Assembly: GCA_963772065.1 (NCBI GenBank)
Contig: CAVYVZ010000010.1
Coordinates: 310,001 to 374,000 of the forward strand
Length of the DNA: 64,000 nt
Source: CAVYVZ01 sp963772065
GTDB taxonomy: Bacteria; Acidobacteriota; Vicinamibacteria; Vicinamibacterales; UBA2999
Reading direction: 5' to 3'
The stretch's first letter is position 1. Every line of letters starts with the position of its first letter. The position numbers and the translations under genes are program-made. Below are positions 8,807-18,181 of the stretch, in pieces. The notes beneath the pieces were generated by a model, which saw only the letters and a program-made list of their open reading frames with translations, ran no database searches and was not told the origin of the DNA.

Positions 8807-10477
8807 TCAACGAGTCAATTTGCGGTACTTGATGCGGTGCGGCGTGTCGGCTTCAGCTCCAAGCCGCCGCTTCCGATCGGCTTCGTAGTCCTGGTAATTG
8901 CCCTCGAACCATACCACTTTGCTGTCACCCTCGAACGCCAGCATGTGCGTGGCAATCCGGTCGAGAAACCACCGGTCGTGGCTGATGACGACGGCACAGC
9001 CCGCGAAGTTCAGGAGGGCTTCCTCGAGCGCGCGCAGCGTGTCGACGTCGAGGTCGTTGGTCGGCTCGTCGAGGAGCAGCAGGTTCGACCCGGCCCTGAG
9101 GAGTTTGGCCAGGTGCAGCCGGTTGCGCTCGCCGCCGGACAGCGAGCCCACCTTGCGCTGCTGCTGCGCGCCCTTGAAGTTGAACCAGGACACGTAGGCC
9201 CGCGAGGGCACCGCCCGCTTGCCCACCAGCAGCTCGTCCTCGCCGCCGGAGATCTCCTCCCACACGCTCTTGCGGGGATCCAGCGCATCGCGGCTCTGAT
9301 CGACGTATCCGAGCTGCACCGTGTCGCCGATGCGCAGCGTGCCACCCTCCGGTTTTTCCTGACCCGTGATCATCCGGAACAGCGTCGTCTTGCCGGCCCC
9401 ATTCGGGCCGATGACGCCGACGATGCCGCCGCGCGGGAGAGTGAAATTCAGATCGTCGATCAGCAGCAGGTCGCCGTAGCCTTTGCGCAGGTTCCGCGCT
9501 TCGACCACGATGTCGCCGAGGCGCGGCCCGGGCGCGATGTAGATTTCGACCTGCTCGATTTTCTTCGCCGTGTCTTCATTGAGCAGCTGTTCGTAGGCGT
9601 TCAACCGCGCCTTGCCTTTGGCCTGACGCGCCCGAGGCGACATGCGGATGAACTCGAGCTCGCGTTCGAGCGTGCGCTGCCGCTTCGATTCGGTCTTCTC
9701 TTCCAGCTTGAGCCGCTGCTGCTTCTGATCGAGCCACGATGAGTAATTGCCCTTCCACGGGATGCCCTCGCCGCGATCCAGCTCGAGGATCCATTCCGCG
9801 GCGTTGTCGAGGAAGTAGCGGTCGTGCGTCACGGCCACGACGGTGCCCTTGTATTCCGTGAGGAAGCGTTCGAGCCACGCCACCGACTCAGCATCGAGAT
9901 GGTTCGTCGGTTCGTCGAGGAGCAGGAGATCCGGCGACTTGAGCAGCAGCCGGCAGAGCGCGACGCGGCGGCGTTCGCCGCCCGAGAGCGTCGTGACGTC
10001 GGTATCGGGAGGAGGACAGCGCAGCGCCTCCATGGCGAGCTCCAGCTGCGAGTCGATGTCCCAGGCGTTGACCGCGTCGATGCGATCCTGGAGGCGTCCC
10101 TGCTCCTCCATCACCTTGTCCATCTCCTCGGGCGACAGGTCCTCGCCGAGCTTCATGTTCAGCTCGTCGTAGCGGTCGAGCAGCGCCTTGATGTCGGAGA
10201 CACCTTCCTCGACGTTGCCGAGGACCGTCTTCGTGGGATCGAGCTGCGGCTCCTGCTTGAGGAATCCGACGGTGATGCCCTCGGCGGGGAACGCCTCGCC
10301 GTTGAACTCATGGTCCTCGCCCGCCATGATCTTCAGCAGCGAGCTCTTGCCGGCGCCGTTGAGGCCGAGCACTCCGATCTTCGCGCCGGGCAGAAACGAG
10401 AGCCAGATGTCTTTGAGGACGACGGTATCGGGAGGATGAATCTTCCCGAGCCCCTTCATTGTGTAGATGTACTGCAT
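8807..10477 (-). CDS. ettA: Energy-dependent translational throttle protein EttA (ABC-F ATPase)
   Basis: 556 residues, matching the E. coli EttA length. Two ABC-F nucleotide-binding domains carry Walker A GLNGAGKSS and GPNGAGKTT, signatures LSGGERRR and LSGGERNR, and Walker B motifs in LLLLDEPTNHLDAESV and LLLLDEPTNDLD. A basic linker between them (about residues 245-325, RQRTLERELEFIRMSPRARQ) matches the tRNA-interaction motif. EttA binds the ribosomal E site and gates the first elongation cycles according to ATP/ADP. I start at the ATG at 10477, which has AGAGGG upstream, not at an earlier in-frame codon lying within the upstream repeats. Confidence 0.95.
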   Translation of the reverse strand: MQYIYTMKGLGKIHPPDTVVLKDIWLSFLPGAKIGVLGLNGAGKSSLLKIMAGEDHEFNGEAFPAEGITVGFLKQEPQLDPTKTVLGNVEEGVSDIKALLDRYDELNMKLGEDLSPEEMDKVMEEQGRLQDRIDAVNAWDIDSQLELAMEALRCPPPDTDVTTLSGGERRRVALCRLLLKSPDLLLLDEPTNHLDAESVAWLERFLTEYKGTVVAVTHDRYFLDNAAEWILELDRGEGIPWKGNYSSWLDQKQQRLKLEEKTESKRQRTLERELEFIRMSPRARQAKGKARLNAYEQLLNEDTAKKIEQVEIYIAPGPRLGDIVVEARNLRKGYGDLLLIDDLNFTLPRGGIVGVIGPNGAGKTTLFRMITGQEKPEGGTLRIGDTVQLGYVDQSRDALDPRKSVWEEISGGEDELLVGKRAVPSRAYVSWFNFKGAQQQRKVGSLSGGERNRLHLAKLLRAGSNLLLLDEPTNDLDVDTLRALEEALLNFAGCAVVISHDRWFLDRIATHMLAFEGDSKVVWFEGNYQDYEADRKRRLGAEADTPHRIKYRKLTR

Positions 10478-10516
10478 TTCCCTCTGCTCGAAGCCAATCA
10501 GTATATCAACACGCAC

Positions 10517-10573
10517 TCGGTGCGATCTGACTTGCGCAGTCGGTGCGATCTTGACCGTATCGGTGCAACGATC
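10517..10573. repeat. TCGGTGCGATC direct repeats upstream of ettA
   Basis: Two exact copies of TCGGTGCGATC at 10517 and 10540 and a degenerate third at 10560 (three bases inserted before the final GATC). Start-to-start spacing is 23 then 20. The first copy is 40 bases upstream of the ettA start codon. The same unit and spacing recur before typA at 50097. The remaining sequence up to 10791 shows no other confident feature. Confidence 0.8.
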
Positions 10574-10668
10574 ACCGCCACGGGAATGCGGACGAAAGTT
10601 CGTGCCCCACAAGAGCATGCACCCGGCAGGTGCGCCGCTTGCATCCGAGGAGCTCGAACGGGGTGGTC

Positions 10669-11061
10669 ATGAATTCAAGTCTGTTCAGCTCGCGGAGCCT
10701 GTGGTCGATTCTGTCGTTCGCCAGCGTGCTCAGCGTGGCCAGTTCGGCGTCGCTGCTCAGCGTAGGCTGCTTTGCGCCGCAAGCGTATCGGTCAGGGCGT
10801 CGCGGCCTGAGGCAGCAGCGAGACGACGGTATAGCGAGTTTCCGGAAGATACTTCTTCGCGGCCGCGTGGATGTTCTCGCGCGTCAGCGACGCCGCGCGC
10901 TCCAGACGTTTCGCGATGCTGCGCACGTCCCAGCCAAGCACGTGCACGGTCTGCATCGAGTTTTGCCAGTAGGCGTTCTGCCGCATCGCCGTTTCCAGCT
11001 CGCGGCGTTCCAGCTCCTGCACTCGTTTCACTTCGTCGTCGGTTGGACCCTCACCGCGTAG
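10669..11061 (+). CDS. Possible small serine/leucine-repeat protein (doubtful)
   Basis: The ATG at 10669 opens a frame with a quasi-hexapeptide pattern S-x-L-S-x-A/G (SILSFA, SVLSVA, SLLSVG) in its first 36 residues. Codon choice there differs from the shadow frames. The pattern recalls short serine-rich repeat proteins seen in other bacteria. From about 10792 the frame runs antisense through the end of the M16 peptidase gene and looks non-coding, so the gene may be a remnant or chance. There is no convincing ribosome binding site. Confidence 0.22.
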   Translation: MNSSLFSSRSLWSILSFASVLSVASSASLLSVGCFAPQAYRSGRRGLRQQRDDGIASFRKILLRGRVDVLARQRRRALQTFRDAAHVPAKHVHGLHRVLPVGVLPHRRFQLAAFQLLHSFHFVVGWTLTA

Positions 11062-13623
11062 CTTGGCCGCCTGCTCCAGCACGGCGGCGACCATGCGATC
11101 GACGTTCTCCGGCGCGCTGCCAAACGCGACGGCGATCGTTCCATAGCCGCCCTGCGGCTGCGTGTTGGTGTAGCTGACGCCGACGGAGTACGTGCCGCCC
11201 AGCTCCTCGCGCAGGAGATCGCGAAGGCGGATCTCGAGCACCTGCGTCGCAGCGCGCGTGCGGTGCATCTCCATTTCGTCGAGCCCCGTATCGGCGAAGA
11301 ACGACACCACCGTCTGGCTTCGCGGCTCGCGCCCCTTGCGAACGACGTCACGCACGATCGCAGGCGGGAACGGCAGGCGGACGTCGCCGATTGCCGCCAC
11401 CGGCGTAGCCTTCGAGGGGAGCGAACCGATGTAGGCCGCGAGGAGCGGCGTCACGGTCTTCAGATCGAACGTGCCGACCATGAAGAACGTGAAGTCGGCG
11501 GCGTTCGCGAACCGCGCGTCGTAGTAGCGCCACATCGCGGCGGCATCGAGCTTTTCCACGTCCTCCGGCGTCGGATTGCGCGCGGTGTAGTGGTTCATCG
11601 TGTTCACCTGGCGCACGCGTTCCTGGAACGCGGCCCCGGGGCTCTGCGCCTGGTTCGCGAGCACGGCGGCAAGCCGCCGCTTCATCAGGTCGAACGACTC
11701 GGGTGCCCGATTCGGCGCCGTGAAGTTCAGATACACGAGCTGCAGCGCCGTCTCGAGGTCCTTCGGCGTGCTGGAGCCGGTCACGCCATGCGTGTACAAC
11801 GACATGTACGGCGACACGTCCACGAGGCGCCCGGGCAGGAGCTTATCCAGCTCCACGGGCGTGAAGCCGCCCACGCCGGCGATGCCGACGAGCGTCGGGC
11901 TCAGCGCCGCGGCGAAGTACTCGGTCGGAGCGGCCAGCGACGTGCCTCCCTTCGCGTAGGCGGTGAAGAGCACCTGATCGTTCTTGAAGTCCGTGGGCTT
12001 CAACCACACGGACGCGCCATTGGAAAACGTCAGCACCGTCACGCCAATTTCGGGAATCTCGCGCGTGGATGCGATGCTCCCCGGCTGCGGCTTCTTCGGC
12101 ATCAGCTCGCGGCCAGCCATGTCGTCGCGCCAGGCGGTGACCTCGCTCGTGGCGCCCTTCCGCATCGCATCGCGAAGGGCGGCTTCGGTGGGCACGGGGG
12201 CGTCCGTCTTTTCAGGGGCCGTGACGAGCACGACCCGGTTGTTCTCGGTGATCAGCTCCTTGGCGAGCGCGGCCGCTTCGTCGGGCGTGATGGCGGGCAC
12301 CACCGTTCGCGCGAGGTCGTACTCGAAGGCAATCCCTGGGACGGGCTCCCCCTCCAGGAAATGCCGAATCAGCTCGGCGGCAAGCGCGGGGTGCTCGTTC
12401 TTGTCGCGCTCGTTGAAGGCCTGCTCGTACGTGGCCAGCGTCCACTGCCGGCCGCGATCGAGCTCCGCGGTGCCGAAGCCGAAGCGATCGAGCCGGGCCG
12501 CCTCACGCGTCAGCGCCTCCACGCCGCGCGGAATCGCGCCGCTGTCGGCGACGCGCGCTCCGAGCGAGAGCGCCTCCACGTCGCGGCCGAACCGGTCGTC
12601 GTCCGAGGATGCGCCCAGGAATGGCGCGTCGGGTTGCCGCGCGATTTCGCCGAACCGCGCGTTGAGCATCTGGTGGACCAGCGACCGCAGCAGGAGCCGC
12701 CGGTAATCGGCGACGGTGCGCACGTCGCTCAGCGGCCGTTTGTGGATGAGCACCACTGACGACTGCTGCGCCTCAGGGTCGCTCGCAATCCCGAATCGCG
12801 TCTCGGCATGCGCGGGCACGGGATAGACCGGCCGGTCGACGGCCGGGCCGCGGGCCTTCAACGGGGAAAAATGCTTCGCGACGAACTGTTCCGCGGCAGC
12901 CGGATCGATGTCTCCCACCACGACCACCGCCATGCGATCCGGCCGGTACCATTTGTCGTAGAAGTCGCGCAGCCGCCGCGGCGTGAACGTCTTGAGCACC
13001 TCCGGCGTCCCGATCGGCAGGCGCTCGGCGTACTTCGACGCGCCGTAGATGGCCTTCGCGTGCACGGCCTGCATGCGCGCGCTCGCGCCGAGACGGCCGC
13101 GCCACTCTTCGATGACGACGCCGCGCTCCCGATCGATCTCCTTCGGATCGAGCGCCATGCCGCCGGCGAAATCGGACAGCGCCGAGAAACCGCGATCGAC
13201 GACCCCTTCACGGTCCGTCGGGACGTCGAGCATGTACACCGTCTCGTCGTAGCTCGTGTAGGCGTTCACGTGTGGACCGAAGCGCGCGCCGATGGATTCG
13301 AGGTAGGTGATGAGCTCACCCGGCTTGAAGTGCGCCGTGCCGTTGAACGCCATGTGCTCCAGGACGTGCGCCAGACCTCGCTGATCGTCATCCTCGTCGA
13401 TCGACCCCGCCTTGACCGCGAGCCGCAATGCCACGCGCTTCTCCGGCCGCGCATTGGGCCGCACGAACCACTTCAAGCCGTTGGGCAGCGTGCCCGCTCG
13501 CACCCCGGGGTCGAGCGGCAGCGGAGCGCTGAGATTCTGCGCGCTCGGTCCGGCGCTGCCGGCAAGCAGCAGGCCGAGCGTGACCAGAGCGAACGCCAGG
13601 CGCGGGGGAGACATCGTAGCCAT
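10792..13623 (-). CDS. Secreted M16 (pitrilysin-type) zinc metallopeptidase
   Basis: 943 residues with an N-terminal signal peptide (FALVTLGLLLAGSAGPSAQ). The inverted zinc motif HVLEH is at residues 86-90, with the downstream acidic ligand region at about residue 165 (RERGVVIEEWRGR). Two M16 domain pairs follow, the inactive C-terminal half carrying GGTYSVGVSYTNTQPQGGYG. The length fits two-lobed M16B peptidases that degrade peptides in the periplasm. An ATG three codons downstream is an alternative start. It is divergent from the GYF gene at 13683 across 59 bases. Confidence 0.93.
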   Translation of the reverse strand: MATMSPPRLAFALVTLGLLLAGSAGPSAQNLSAPLPLDPGVRAGTLPNGLKWFVRPNARPEKRVALRLAVKAGSIDEDDDQRGLAHVLEHMAFNGTAHFKPGELITYLESIGARFGPHVNAYTSYDETVYMLDVPTDREGVVDRGFSALSDFAGGMALDPKEIDRERGVVIEEWRGRLGASARMQAVHAKAIYGASKYAERLPIGTPEVLKTFTPRRLRDFYDKWYRPDRMAVVVVGDIDPAAAEQFVAKHFSPLKARGPAVDRPVYPVPAHAETRFGIASDPEAQQSSVVLIHKRPLSDVRTVADYRRLLLRSLVHQMLNARFGEIARQPDAPFLGASSDDDRFGRDVEALSLGARVADSGAIPRGVEALTREAARLDRFGFGTAELDRGRQWTLATYEQAFNERDKNEHPALAAELIRHFLEGEPVPGIAFEYDLARTVVPAITPDEAAALAKELITENNRVVLVTAPEKTDAPVPTEAALRDAMRKGATSEVTAWRDDMAGRELMPKKPQPGSIASTREIPEIGVTVLTFSNGASVWLKPTDFKNDQVLFTAYAKGGTSLAAPTEYFAAALSPTLVGIAGVGGFTPVELDKLLPGRLVDVSPYMSLYTHGVTGSSTPKDLETALQLVYLNFTAPNRAPESFDLMKRRLAAVLANQAQSPGAAFQERVRQVNTMNHYTARNPTPEDVEKLDAAAMWRYYDARFANAADFTFFMVGTFDLKTVTPLLAAYIGSLPSKATPVAAIGDVRLPFPPAIVRDVVRKGREPRSQTVVSFFADTGLDEMEMHRTRAATQVLEIRLRDLLREELGGTYSVGVSYTNTQPQGGYGTIAVAFGSAPENVDRMVAAVLEQAAKLRGEGPTDDEVKRVQELERRELETAMRQNAYWQNSMQTVHVLGWDVRSIAKRLERAASLTRENIHAAAKKYLPETRYTVVSLLPQAATP

Positions 13624-13682
13624 CCGCTCACGCTACTACAAAAAAGGCGGCTATACTCCCGGCCGAGCACGGCAGAAGCGCG

Positions 13683-14324
13683 ATGGACGCACCCGCGACG
13701 TACACGCTGGCCCGCGGCGATCAGCGCTACGGTCCGTACACGTTCGACCTGCTGCGGGAATACGCCGCCGCCGGATCCATTCAGCCGGGCGACCTAGTCT
13801 GGACGGCCGGCATGGCAACCTGGTCGCGGGTCAGCGACCTGCTGCAGGAGAAGGTCGCACCCGACGCCCCTCCACCTATCCCCTCCGCCGAGCCGAGTCC
13901 AACCAGAACCGCGCCGAAGCCACCGTCACTTCATTGGGCGATCGTTCTGGTACTCGCACTAGTCACCTGGGGACTCTTCGCCTTGATCTGGATGTTCGTC
14001 CACGCGGTCTGGATCAGACGCATCGATCCGAAATCCAAAGCGCTCTATACGCTCGCAGGCGGCATCGCATTCCCGCTGATCCTGGGATTCGTGACCGGCA
14101 TGACCGGCGCCAGCTTCGACGGACTCGAACTGCTGGCTCAACTCGTCTGGGTCATCGCAGTGTTGGTTGCGTACTTCGACATGCGCGCCGCCATCGAGGT
14201 CCGCTACGATCTCGATCTCAGCGGCATCATGACGTTCTTCTTCAGCGTCCTGTATCTCCAGTACCACCTGAGGCTCATCGCGACAGGACGGCATACGCCT
14301 CGCTCGGCTCGAACCCTGACGTGA
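13683..14324 (+). CDS. GYF_2-domain membrane protein
   Basis: 213 residues. Residues 5-60 form a GYF_2 domain (RGDQRYGPYTF, SIQPGDLVWTAGMATW). After a proline-rich linker come three to four membrane segments (about 82-110, 123-145, 152-172, 185-200) resembling DUF4234 proteins, with WVIAVLVAYFDMRAAIE. The protein is probably inner-membrane with the GYF domain in the cytoplasm to bind proline-rich partners. The other GYF_2 protein in the window, at 2011, pairs the domain with AIM24. A TATACT at about 13651 is a plausible -10 box. Confidence 0.8.
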   Translation: MDAPATYTLARGDQRYGPYTFDLLREYAAAGSIQPGDLVWTAGMATWSRVSDLLQEKVAPDAPPPIPSAEPSPTRTAPKPPSLHWAIVLVLALVTWGLFALIWMFVHAVWIRRIDPKSKALYTLAGGIAFPLILGFVTGMTGASFDGLELLAQLVWVIAVLVAYFDMRAAIEVRYDLDLSGIMTFFFSVLYLQYHLRLIATGRHTPRSARTLT

Positions 14325-14346
14325 TCCGCTGGGGTATGCTCCTTCG

Positions 14347-14778
14347 ATGCGATTGAAGATCACCAGGCTCGATCCCAGCATTCCGCTGCCCGCCTACGGC
14401 ACCGAGGAATCGGCCGCCTTCGATCTCGCCGCGGCACACGACCTGACGATCGGCGCCCGATCCATAGCCCTCGTCCGCACGGGCCTCGTCATCGAGGTCC
14501 CGCGCGGGCATTTTCTCGCCATCCTCGCGCGCAGCAGCACGCCGCTCAAACGCGGTCTCATCGTCGCCAACGGCGTCGGCGTGATCGATCCCGACTACTG
14601 CGGCCCCACCGACGAAGTCATGATTCAGCTGCTCAACGTGACCGACGCGGATGTCGAGGTGAGGCGCGGCGATCGCCTGGCGCAGGGGATCGTGCTGGCG
14701 GCGCCGCGCGTGACCTGGGACGATGTGCAGGATATTCGCGTGACGGCACGAGGAGGCTTCGGCGCGACCGGAAACTGA
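14347..14778 (+). CDS. dut: Deoxyuridine 5'-triphosphate nucleotidohydrolase
   Basis: 143 residues. All five trimeric dUTPase motifs can be placed: ESAAFDLAA (1), ARSS (2), GVGVIDPDYCGP with the catalytic Asp and uracil-stacking Tyr (3), RGDRLAQGIV (4) and the C-terminal ARGGFGATG (5), which closes over the phosphates. The enzyme hydrolyses dUTP to dUMP and keeps uracil out of DNA. Motif 3 has CGP where RGE is usual, a mild divergence. It starts 22 bases after the GYF gene's stop and is followed closely by the cytochrome gene. Confidence 0.93.
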   Translation: MRLKITRLDPSIPLPAYGTEESAAFDLAAAHDLTIGARSIALVRTGLVIEVPRGHFLAILARSSTPLKRGLIVANGVGVIDPDYCGPTDEVMIQLLNVTDADVEVRRGDRLAQGIVLAAPRVTWDDVQDIRVTARGGFGATGN

Positions 14779-14792
14779 GCTACGATCCCGGT

Positions 14793-16107
14793 ATGCGTAC
14801 GTTTTTCAGCGGACTGATGGCCCTTCTCGGGGGAGCAGTGGTCGTGGCGGCGGTCACGACGGCCCGCGCGGAGGAGCAAGCCGCGTCGGCCCCTCCCACC
14901 TTCACGCGCGACGTCGCCCCAATCCTCTACAAGAACTGCGTGACGTGCCATCGCGCCGGCGAAATCGCCCCGATGTCGCTCATCTCGTACGCCGACGTTC
15001 GGCCCTGGGCCCGCGCCATTCGCCAGGCAACCGCGCAAGGCGTCATGCCACCGTGGCATGCCGACGCCGCAGCCGGTACCTTCGAGAACGAGCGCCGTCT
15101 GACTGAGATGGAGAAGGACGTCATCGCGCGATGGGTGTCTGCCGGCGCACCGGAGGGCGATCCCAAGGATTTGCCATCGCCACCGCTCTTCGCCGAGGGC
15201 TGGCAAATCGGAAAGCCCGATGTCGTCTTCGAGATGCAGGAGGACTACGCGGTTCCGGCCAGCGGCACGATCGAGTACCGAATACTTCTACATCCCCACG
15301 AACTTCACCGAGGCGAAGTGGCTGCAGGCGATCGAGGTGCGCCCGGGCAACCGCGAGCTGGTCCACCACGTCCTTGCCTTCTACCAGGCGCCGCCGGAGG
15401 GCCCGCGCATGGCCCCGGTGCTGAAGTTCATCCCGGAGCACATGAAGCTGCCCGAGCGGAAGCGCGGAAGCCGGCCGCCGCAAAAGCCGATCGGCCCGAG
15501 CCGCATCATCGCCACGTACGCGCCGGGCACGAACCCCCAGGTCTTTCGCCCGGGCACCGCGCTGAGGCTGGCTCCGGGCGGCGTCCTGGAGCTGCAGATG
15601 CACTACACCTCCAATGGGAAGGCGGGGACCGATCGGACGCGCGTCGGAATGACGTTCGCGAACGAGCCGCCGCAGCATGAGCTGCGCGCCGGGCAGTTCA
15701 TGAACGCCACGCTGTCGATCCCGGCTGGCGCGTCGAATCATCAGGTCGATACCGAAGTCGAGATCCTGCAGGACGTGACGCTCTGGGGCGTCTTCCCGCA
15801 CACGCACGTCCGCGGCAACAAGTGGGAGTACAAGCTCGCGATGCCCGACGGATCCGTGCAGCCGCTGCTGTCGGTACCGAACTACGACTTCAACTGGCAG
15901 ACCTACTACATGTTCAGGGAGCCGCTGTCGCTGCCGAAGGGAGCGCGCATCCTCTCCTCTGCCTGGTACGACAACTCTGACAAGAACCCGTCGAACCCCG
16001 ATCCGAAGATCGAGGTGAAGTGGGGCGATCAGACGTGGGAGGAGATGCAGTACACGGGCATCATCTACACGGTGAAGAACCCGCAGCCCGCGACGACGGC
16101 GCGATGA
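14793..16107 (+). CDS. Secreted cytochrome c-like protein with CxxCH and MPPW motifs, one frameshift
   Basis: A signal peptide (about residues 1-26, ending ARAEEQAAS) leads to a heme-binding CVTCHRAGEIAP. Next come SYADVRPWARAIR and GVMPPWHAD, where the Met may be the second heme ligand. Past residue 160 the frame is lost: GTIEY continues in another frame as FYIPTNFTEAKW. The break is one extra base at about 15279-15282; fused, the protein has 437 residues. The C-terminal half (HHVLAFYQ, FPHTHVRGNKWEYK) has the histidines of copper monooxygenase-like domains, so this may be a cytochrome/copper oxidoreductase. The next gene is a paralogue. Confidence 0.82.
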
Positions 16108-16110
16108 TCC

Positions 16111-16224
16111 GGCTCAAGGCTTAGGGCTCAGGGCTCATGGCCGGGTCGGCAAAGGGCTGGTCGCTTGCGGTTGTCGCCCTTGGCCTGACGATGCCCTTGG
16201 CCTTAAGCCTTAAGCCCTTAGCCG
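16111..16224. repeat. Heptad-word inverted repeat spanning a gene start
   Basis: The left arm (16111-16142) reads as heptads GGCTCAA, GGCTTAG, GGCTCAG, GGCTCAT. The right arm (16187-16224) gives, on the other strand, GGCTAAG, GGCTTAA, GGCTTAA, GGCCAAG. The left arm begins 4 bases after the preceding stop. The right arm lies inside the next gene and encodes part of its signal peptide. Confidence 0.8.
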
Positions 16225-17249
16225 CTCATAATCCGATCACCACCAAGGTCACCTGGACGCGCGAGATCTCCGCGCTGCTCGAGCGCCGCTGCGTTTCGTG
16301 CCACCGCCCGGGCGGCTACGCGGGCTTTTCACTCACGACCTACAACGACGCGCGACCGTGGGCCGTGGCGATGAAAGAGGAAGTGCTGGCCGGGAGCATG
16401 CCTCCGTGGGGAGCGGCGCCAGGCGTCGGCCACTTCGCCAACGACCGCCGGCTCACGCGGCACGAGCAGGAGCTCCTGGCGGCGTGGGTGGACGGCGGCG
16501 CGCCATACTCGCTCGACGCCCGAACGCCGGCGTTCGCGACAAGCCCGGCAATCCCCAACGCCCAACTCCCGACTCCCACAGCGGGCACGCTCGATGCGCT
16601 TGCTGGAAGCGTCGCCATCCCTCTCGCTCCCGCAACGATCACCGAAGCCGTCGAGCGCATTGCGAGCGTCACGCTGCAGCTTCCGGCGGGAATGACCCTC
16701 ACGGGATGGACCTTCGAGCCTGGCATTCCGTTCAGCGTCGAAGAAGTGAATCTCGAGCTCGGAAGGCGATGGCTCGGGACGTGGACGCCGGGAGAACCGT
16801 GGATTGAATTCCCTTCCGATACGGGCGCAACGCTTGCGACCTCTGCGCTGTTCACGGCTCGCATCGAGTACCGCGCACCCAACGCCGCCGCCATCGATCA
16901 CAGCCGGCTGCGAGTTCGGATGACGAAAGAGGATCGGCCGAAAGCCTTGCACGAGGCGACGGTCGTGAGGAGCTGGCGCGCCGGACAAGCTACCGAGCTG
17001 CTCGCGATTCGGCCAGAGGGCGATCCGCGTGACGTGCAGGTGGTCGCGCGCTTCCCGAACGGCCGCGCCGACGCGGTCGGTGTGCTCACCACGCCGAGTC
17101 ACGGCCCGCACCCGATGTACCGGCTGGCGCGTCCTCTGTCGCTGCCGCCGGGCGCCCGCATCGAGACCACGGCGGCCGTGCGGCTGCTCTACACCGCCGG
17201 CGCCACCCGCACGGTGAAGCCGAACGTCAGAAGGCGGCCGCGCCGCTGA
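16137..17249 (+). CDS. Secreted cytochrome c-like protein, paralogue of the upstream gene
   Basis: 370 residues. A signal peptide (VVALGLTMPLALSLKPLAA) is partly encoded by a word-repeat arm. It is followed by CVSCHRPGGYAGFS, TYNDARPWAVAMKEE and GSMPPWGAAPGVGHF, the same order of motifs as in the gene at 14793. The C-terminal part is a beta-rich domain without the His clusters of the paralogue. Both proteins should be exported and could share an electron-transfer role. The last 61 bases overlap the convergent gene ending at 17189, so one of the two C-termini may be imprecise. Confidence 0.8.
   Translation: MAGSAKGWSLAVVALGLTMPLALSLKPLAAHNPITTKVTWTREISALLERRCVSCHRPGGYAGFSLTTYNDARPWAVAMKEEVLAGSMPPWGAAPGVGHFANDRRLTRHEQELLAAWVDGGAPYSLDARTPAFATSPAIPNAQLPTPTAGTLDALAGSVAIPLAPATITEAVERIASVTLQLPAGMTLTGWTFEPGIPFSVEEVNLELGRRWLGTWTPGEPWIEFPSDTGATLATSALFTARIEYRAPNAAAIDHSRLRVRMTKEDRPKALHEATVVRSWRAGQATELLAIRPEGDPRDVQVVARFPNGRADAVGVLTTPSHGPHPMYRLARPLSLPPGARIETTAAVRLLYTAGATRTVKPNVRRRPRR
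16549..16583. repeat. Single-arm heptad array within a coding region
   Basis: Five heptads, GCAATCC, CCAACGC, CCAACTC, CCGACTC and CCACAGC, run through the linker after the cytochrome motif and encode a Pro/Thr-rich stretch. No complementary arm is visible nearby. Confidence 0.5.
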
Positions 17250-18181
17250 ACCTGGACCCAGACGCGGTACCACCCGCTGCGCGCGAACAGCGTCTGAAAC
17301 GTGATGGTCGGTCCGCCTGGCTTCGTTTCCTCGATCAGCGGATGGCTGTGGACGACGTCCGCCAGGTCGCGGCTCGCGAGGAACATGTGGCCCCACGCCC
17401 CGAGGTACGGCTCGATATCGGCGATGGCTGCCCCGCTCTGCCGATCCGTCAATTCCACCACCAGGTGCGCATCGTCGCCCGTTCGTGCGACGGCGGTGGC
17501 GAGCCGCGCCCGGACGTCGCCGTCGAGCGCTTCGAGGGCTTCCGCCTGGGGCTCGGGATCTCGCCTCGCGCCGCCCATGATGTGGCCGCTCGTCAGGATC
17601 GTGTGCTGCAGCGTCTGCGGGGTCCCTCCCGTGGGCAGCAGATCCGCCACCAGCCGATACGCACCGGCGCGCGGCAACGTGAGTGGGATCTCGAACGAGC
17701 CGCCTTTCGCCGACGGGTGCACGTGATCGAAGTACTGCAGGTCGGCGCTCACAACGAAGAGGTGCATCAACCGCTCGTGCATCTCGTCGAAGTGCGTGAC
17801 CGCTTCGTTGGTCGCGCGATCGCGCACCGTGAGCTGCAGGCGCACCGGCCGCCGGACCGGTATCGCGTCGGGCTCGGTCGTGACCTCGAGCCAATAGGCC
17901 GCATCGGTGCGATCGGGAATGGCCACGAGCGCCATTCCGCACTCGTTGCACTTGGCTGCCTCGCTGCTGCGAACGTTGGGGTGCATCGGACACCAGAACC
18001 CGGAACCTGTCGTTCGCGCTTCTGGCTGCTCGGTGCTCTGTTCGTGTTCAGCTGCTCGGTTCGGTTCGCCTTCGTTGTTCGGTGCGGCGCGAACCGAACC
18101 ACGAACGGCGAACCCCGAACCGAGAACCGAACCCAGAACCAGAACACGAACGGAGAAGTGAGAACAGAGAAGCCCGAACAC
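17189..18181 (-). CDS. Secreted protein with heavy-metal-binding CPMHP domain
   Basis: 330 residues. An N-terminal hydrophobic export signal is followed by an acidic spacer. A heavy-metal-binding module (FWCPMHPNVRSSEAAKCNECGM, residues about 62-84) has the Cys pairs also seen at the N-terminus of copper ATPases. The remaining 240 residues are beta-rich with His/Met motifs: HFDEMHERLMHLFVVS, FDHVHPS and VVHSHPLIEE. I infer periplasmic binding of copper or a similar metal. The signal-peptide region is encoded by one arm of a word-repeat hairpin, so the exact start is uncertain. Confidence 0.75.
   Translation of the reverse strand: MFGLLCSHFSVRVLVLGSVLGSGFAVRGSVRAAPNNEGEPNRAAEHEQSTEQPEARTTGSGFWCPMHPNVRSSEAAKCNECGMALVAIPDRTDAAYWLEVTTEPDAIPVRRPVRLQLTVRDRATNEAVTHFDEMHERLMHLFVVSADLQYFDHVHPSAKGGSFEIPLTLPRAGAYRLVADLLPTGGTPQTLQHTILTSGHIMGGARRDPEPQAEALEALDGDVRARLATAVARTGDDAHLVVELTDRQSGAAIADIEPYLGAWGHMFLASRDLADVVHSHPLIEETKPGGPTITFQTLFARSGWYRVWVQVQRRGRLLTFGFTVRVAPAV

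Noticed and set aside
11263..12759. A 498-residue plus-strand frame in the M16 peptidase
   Set aside because: Antisense shadow of a confident metallopeptidase gene.
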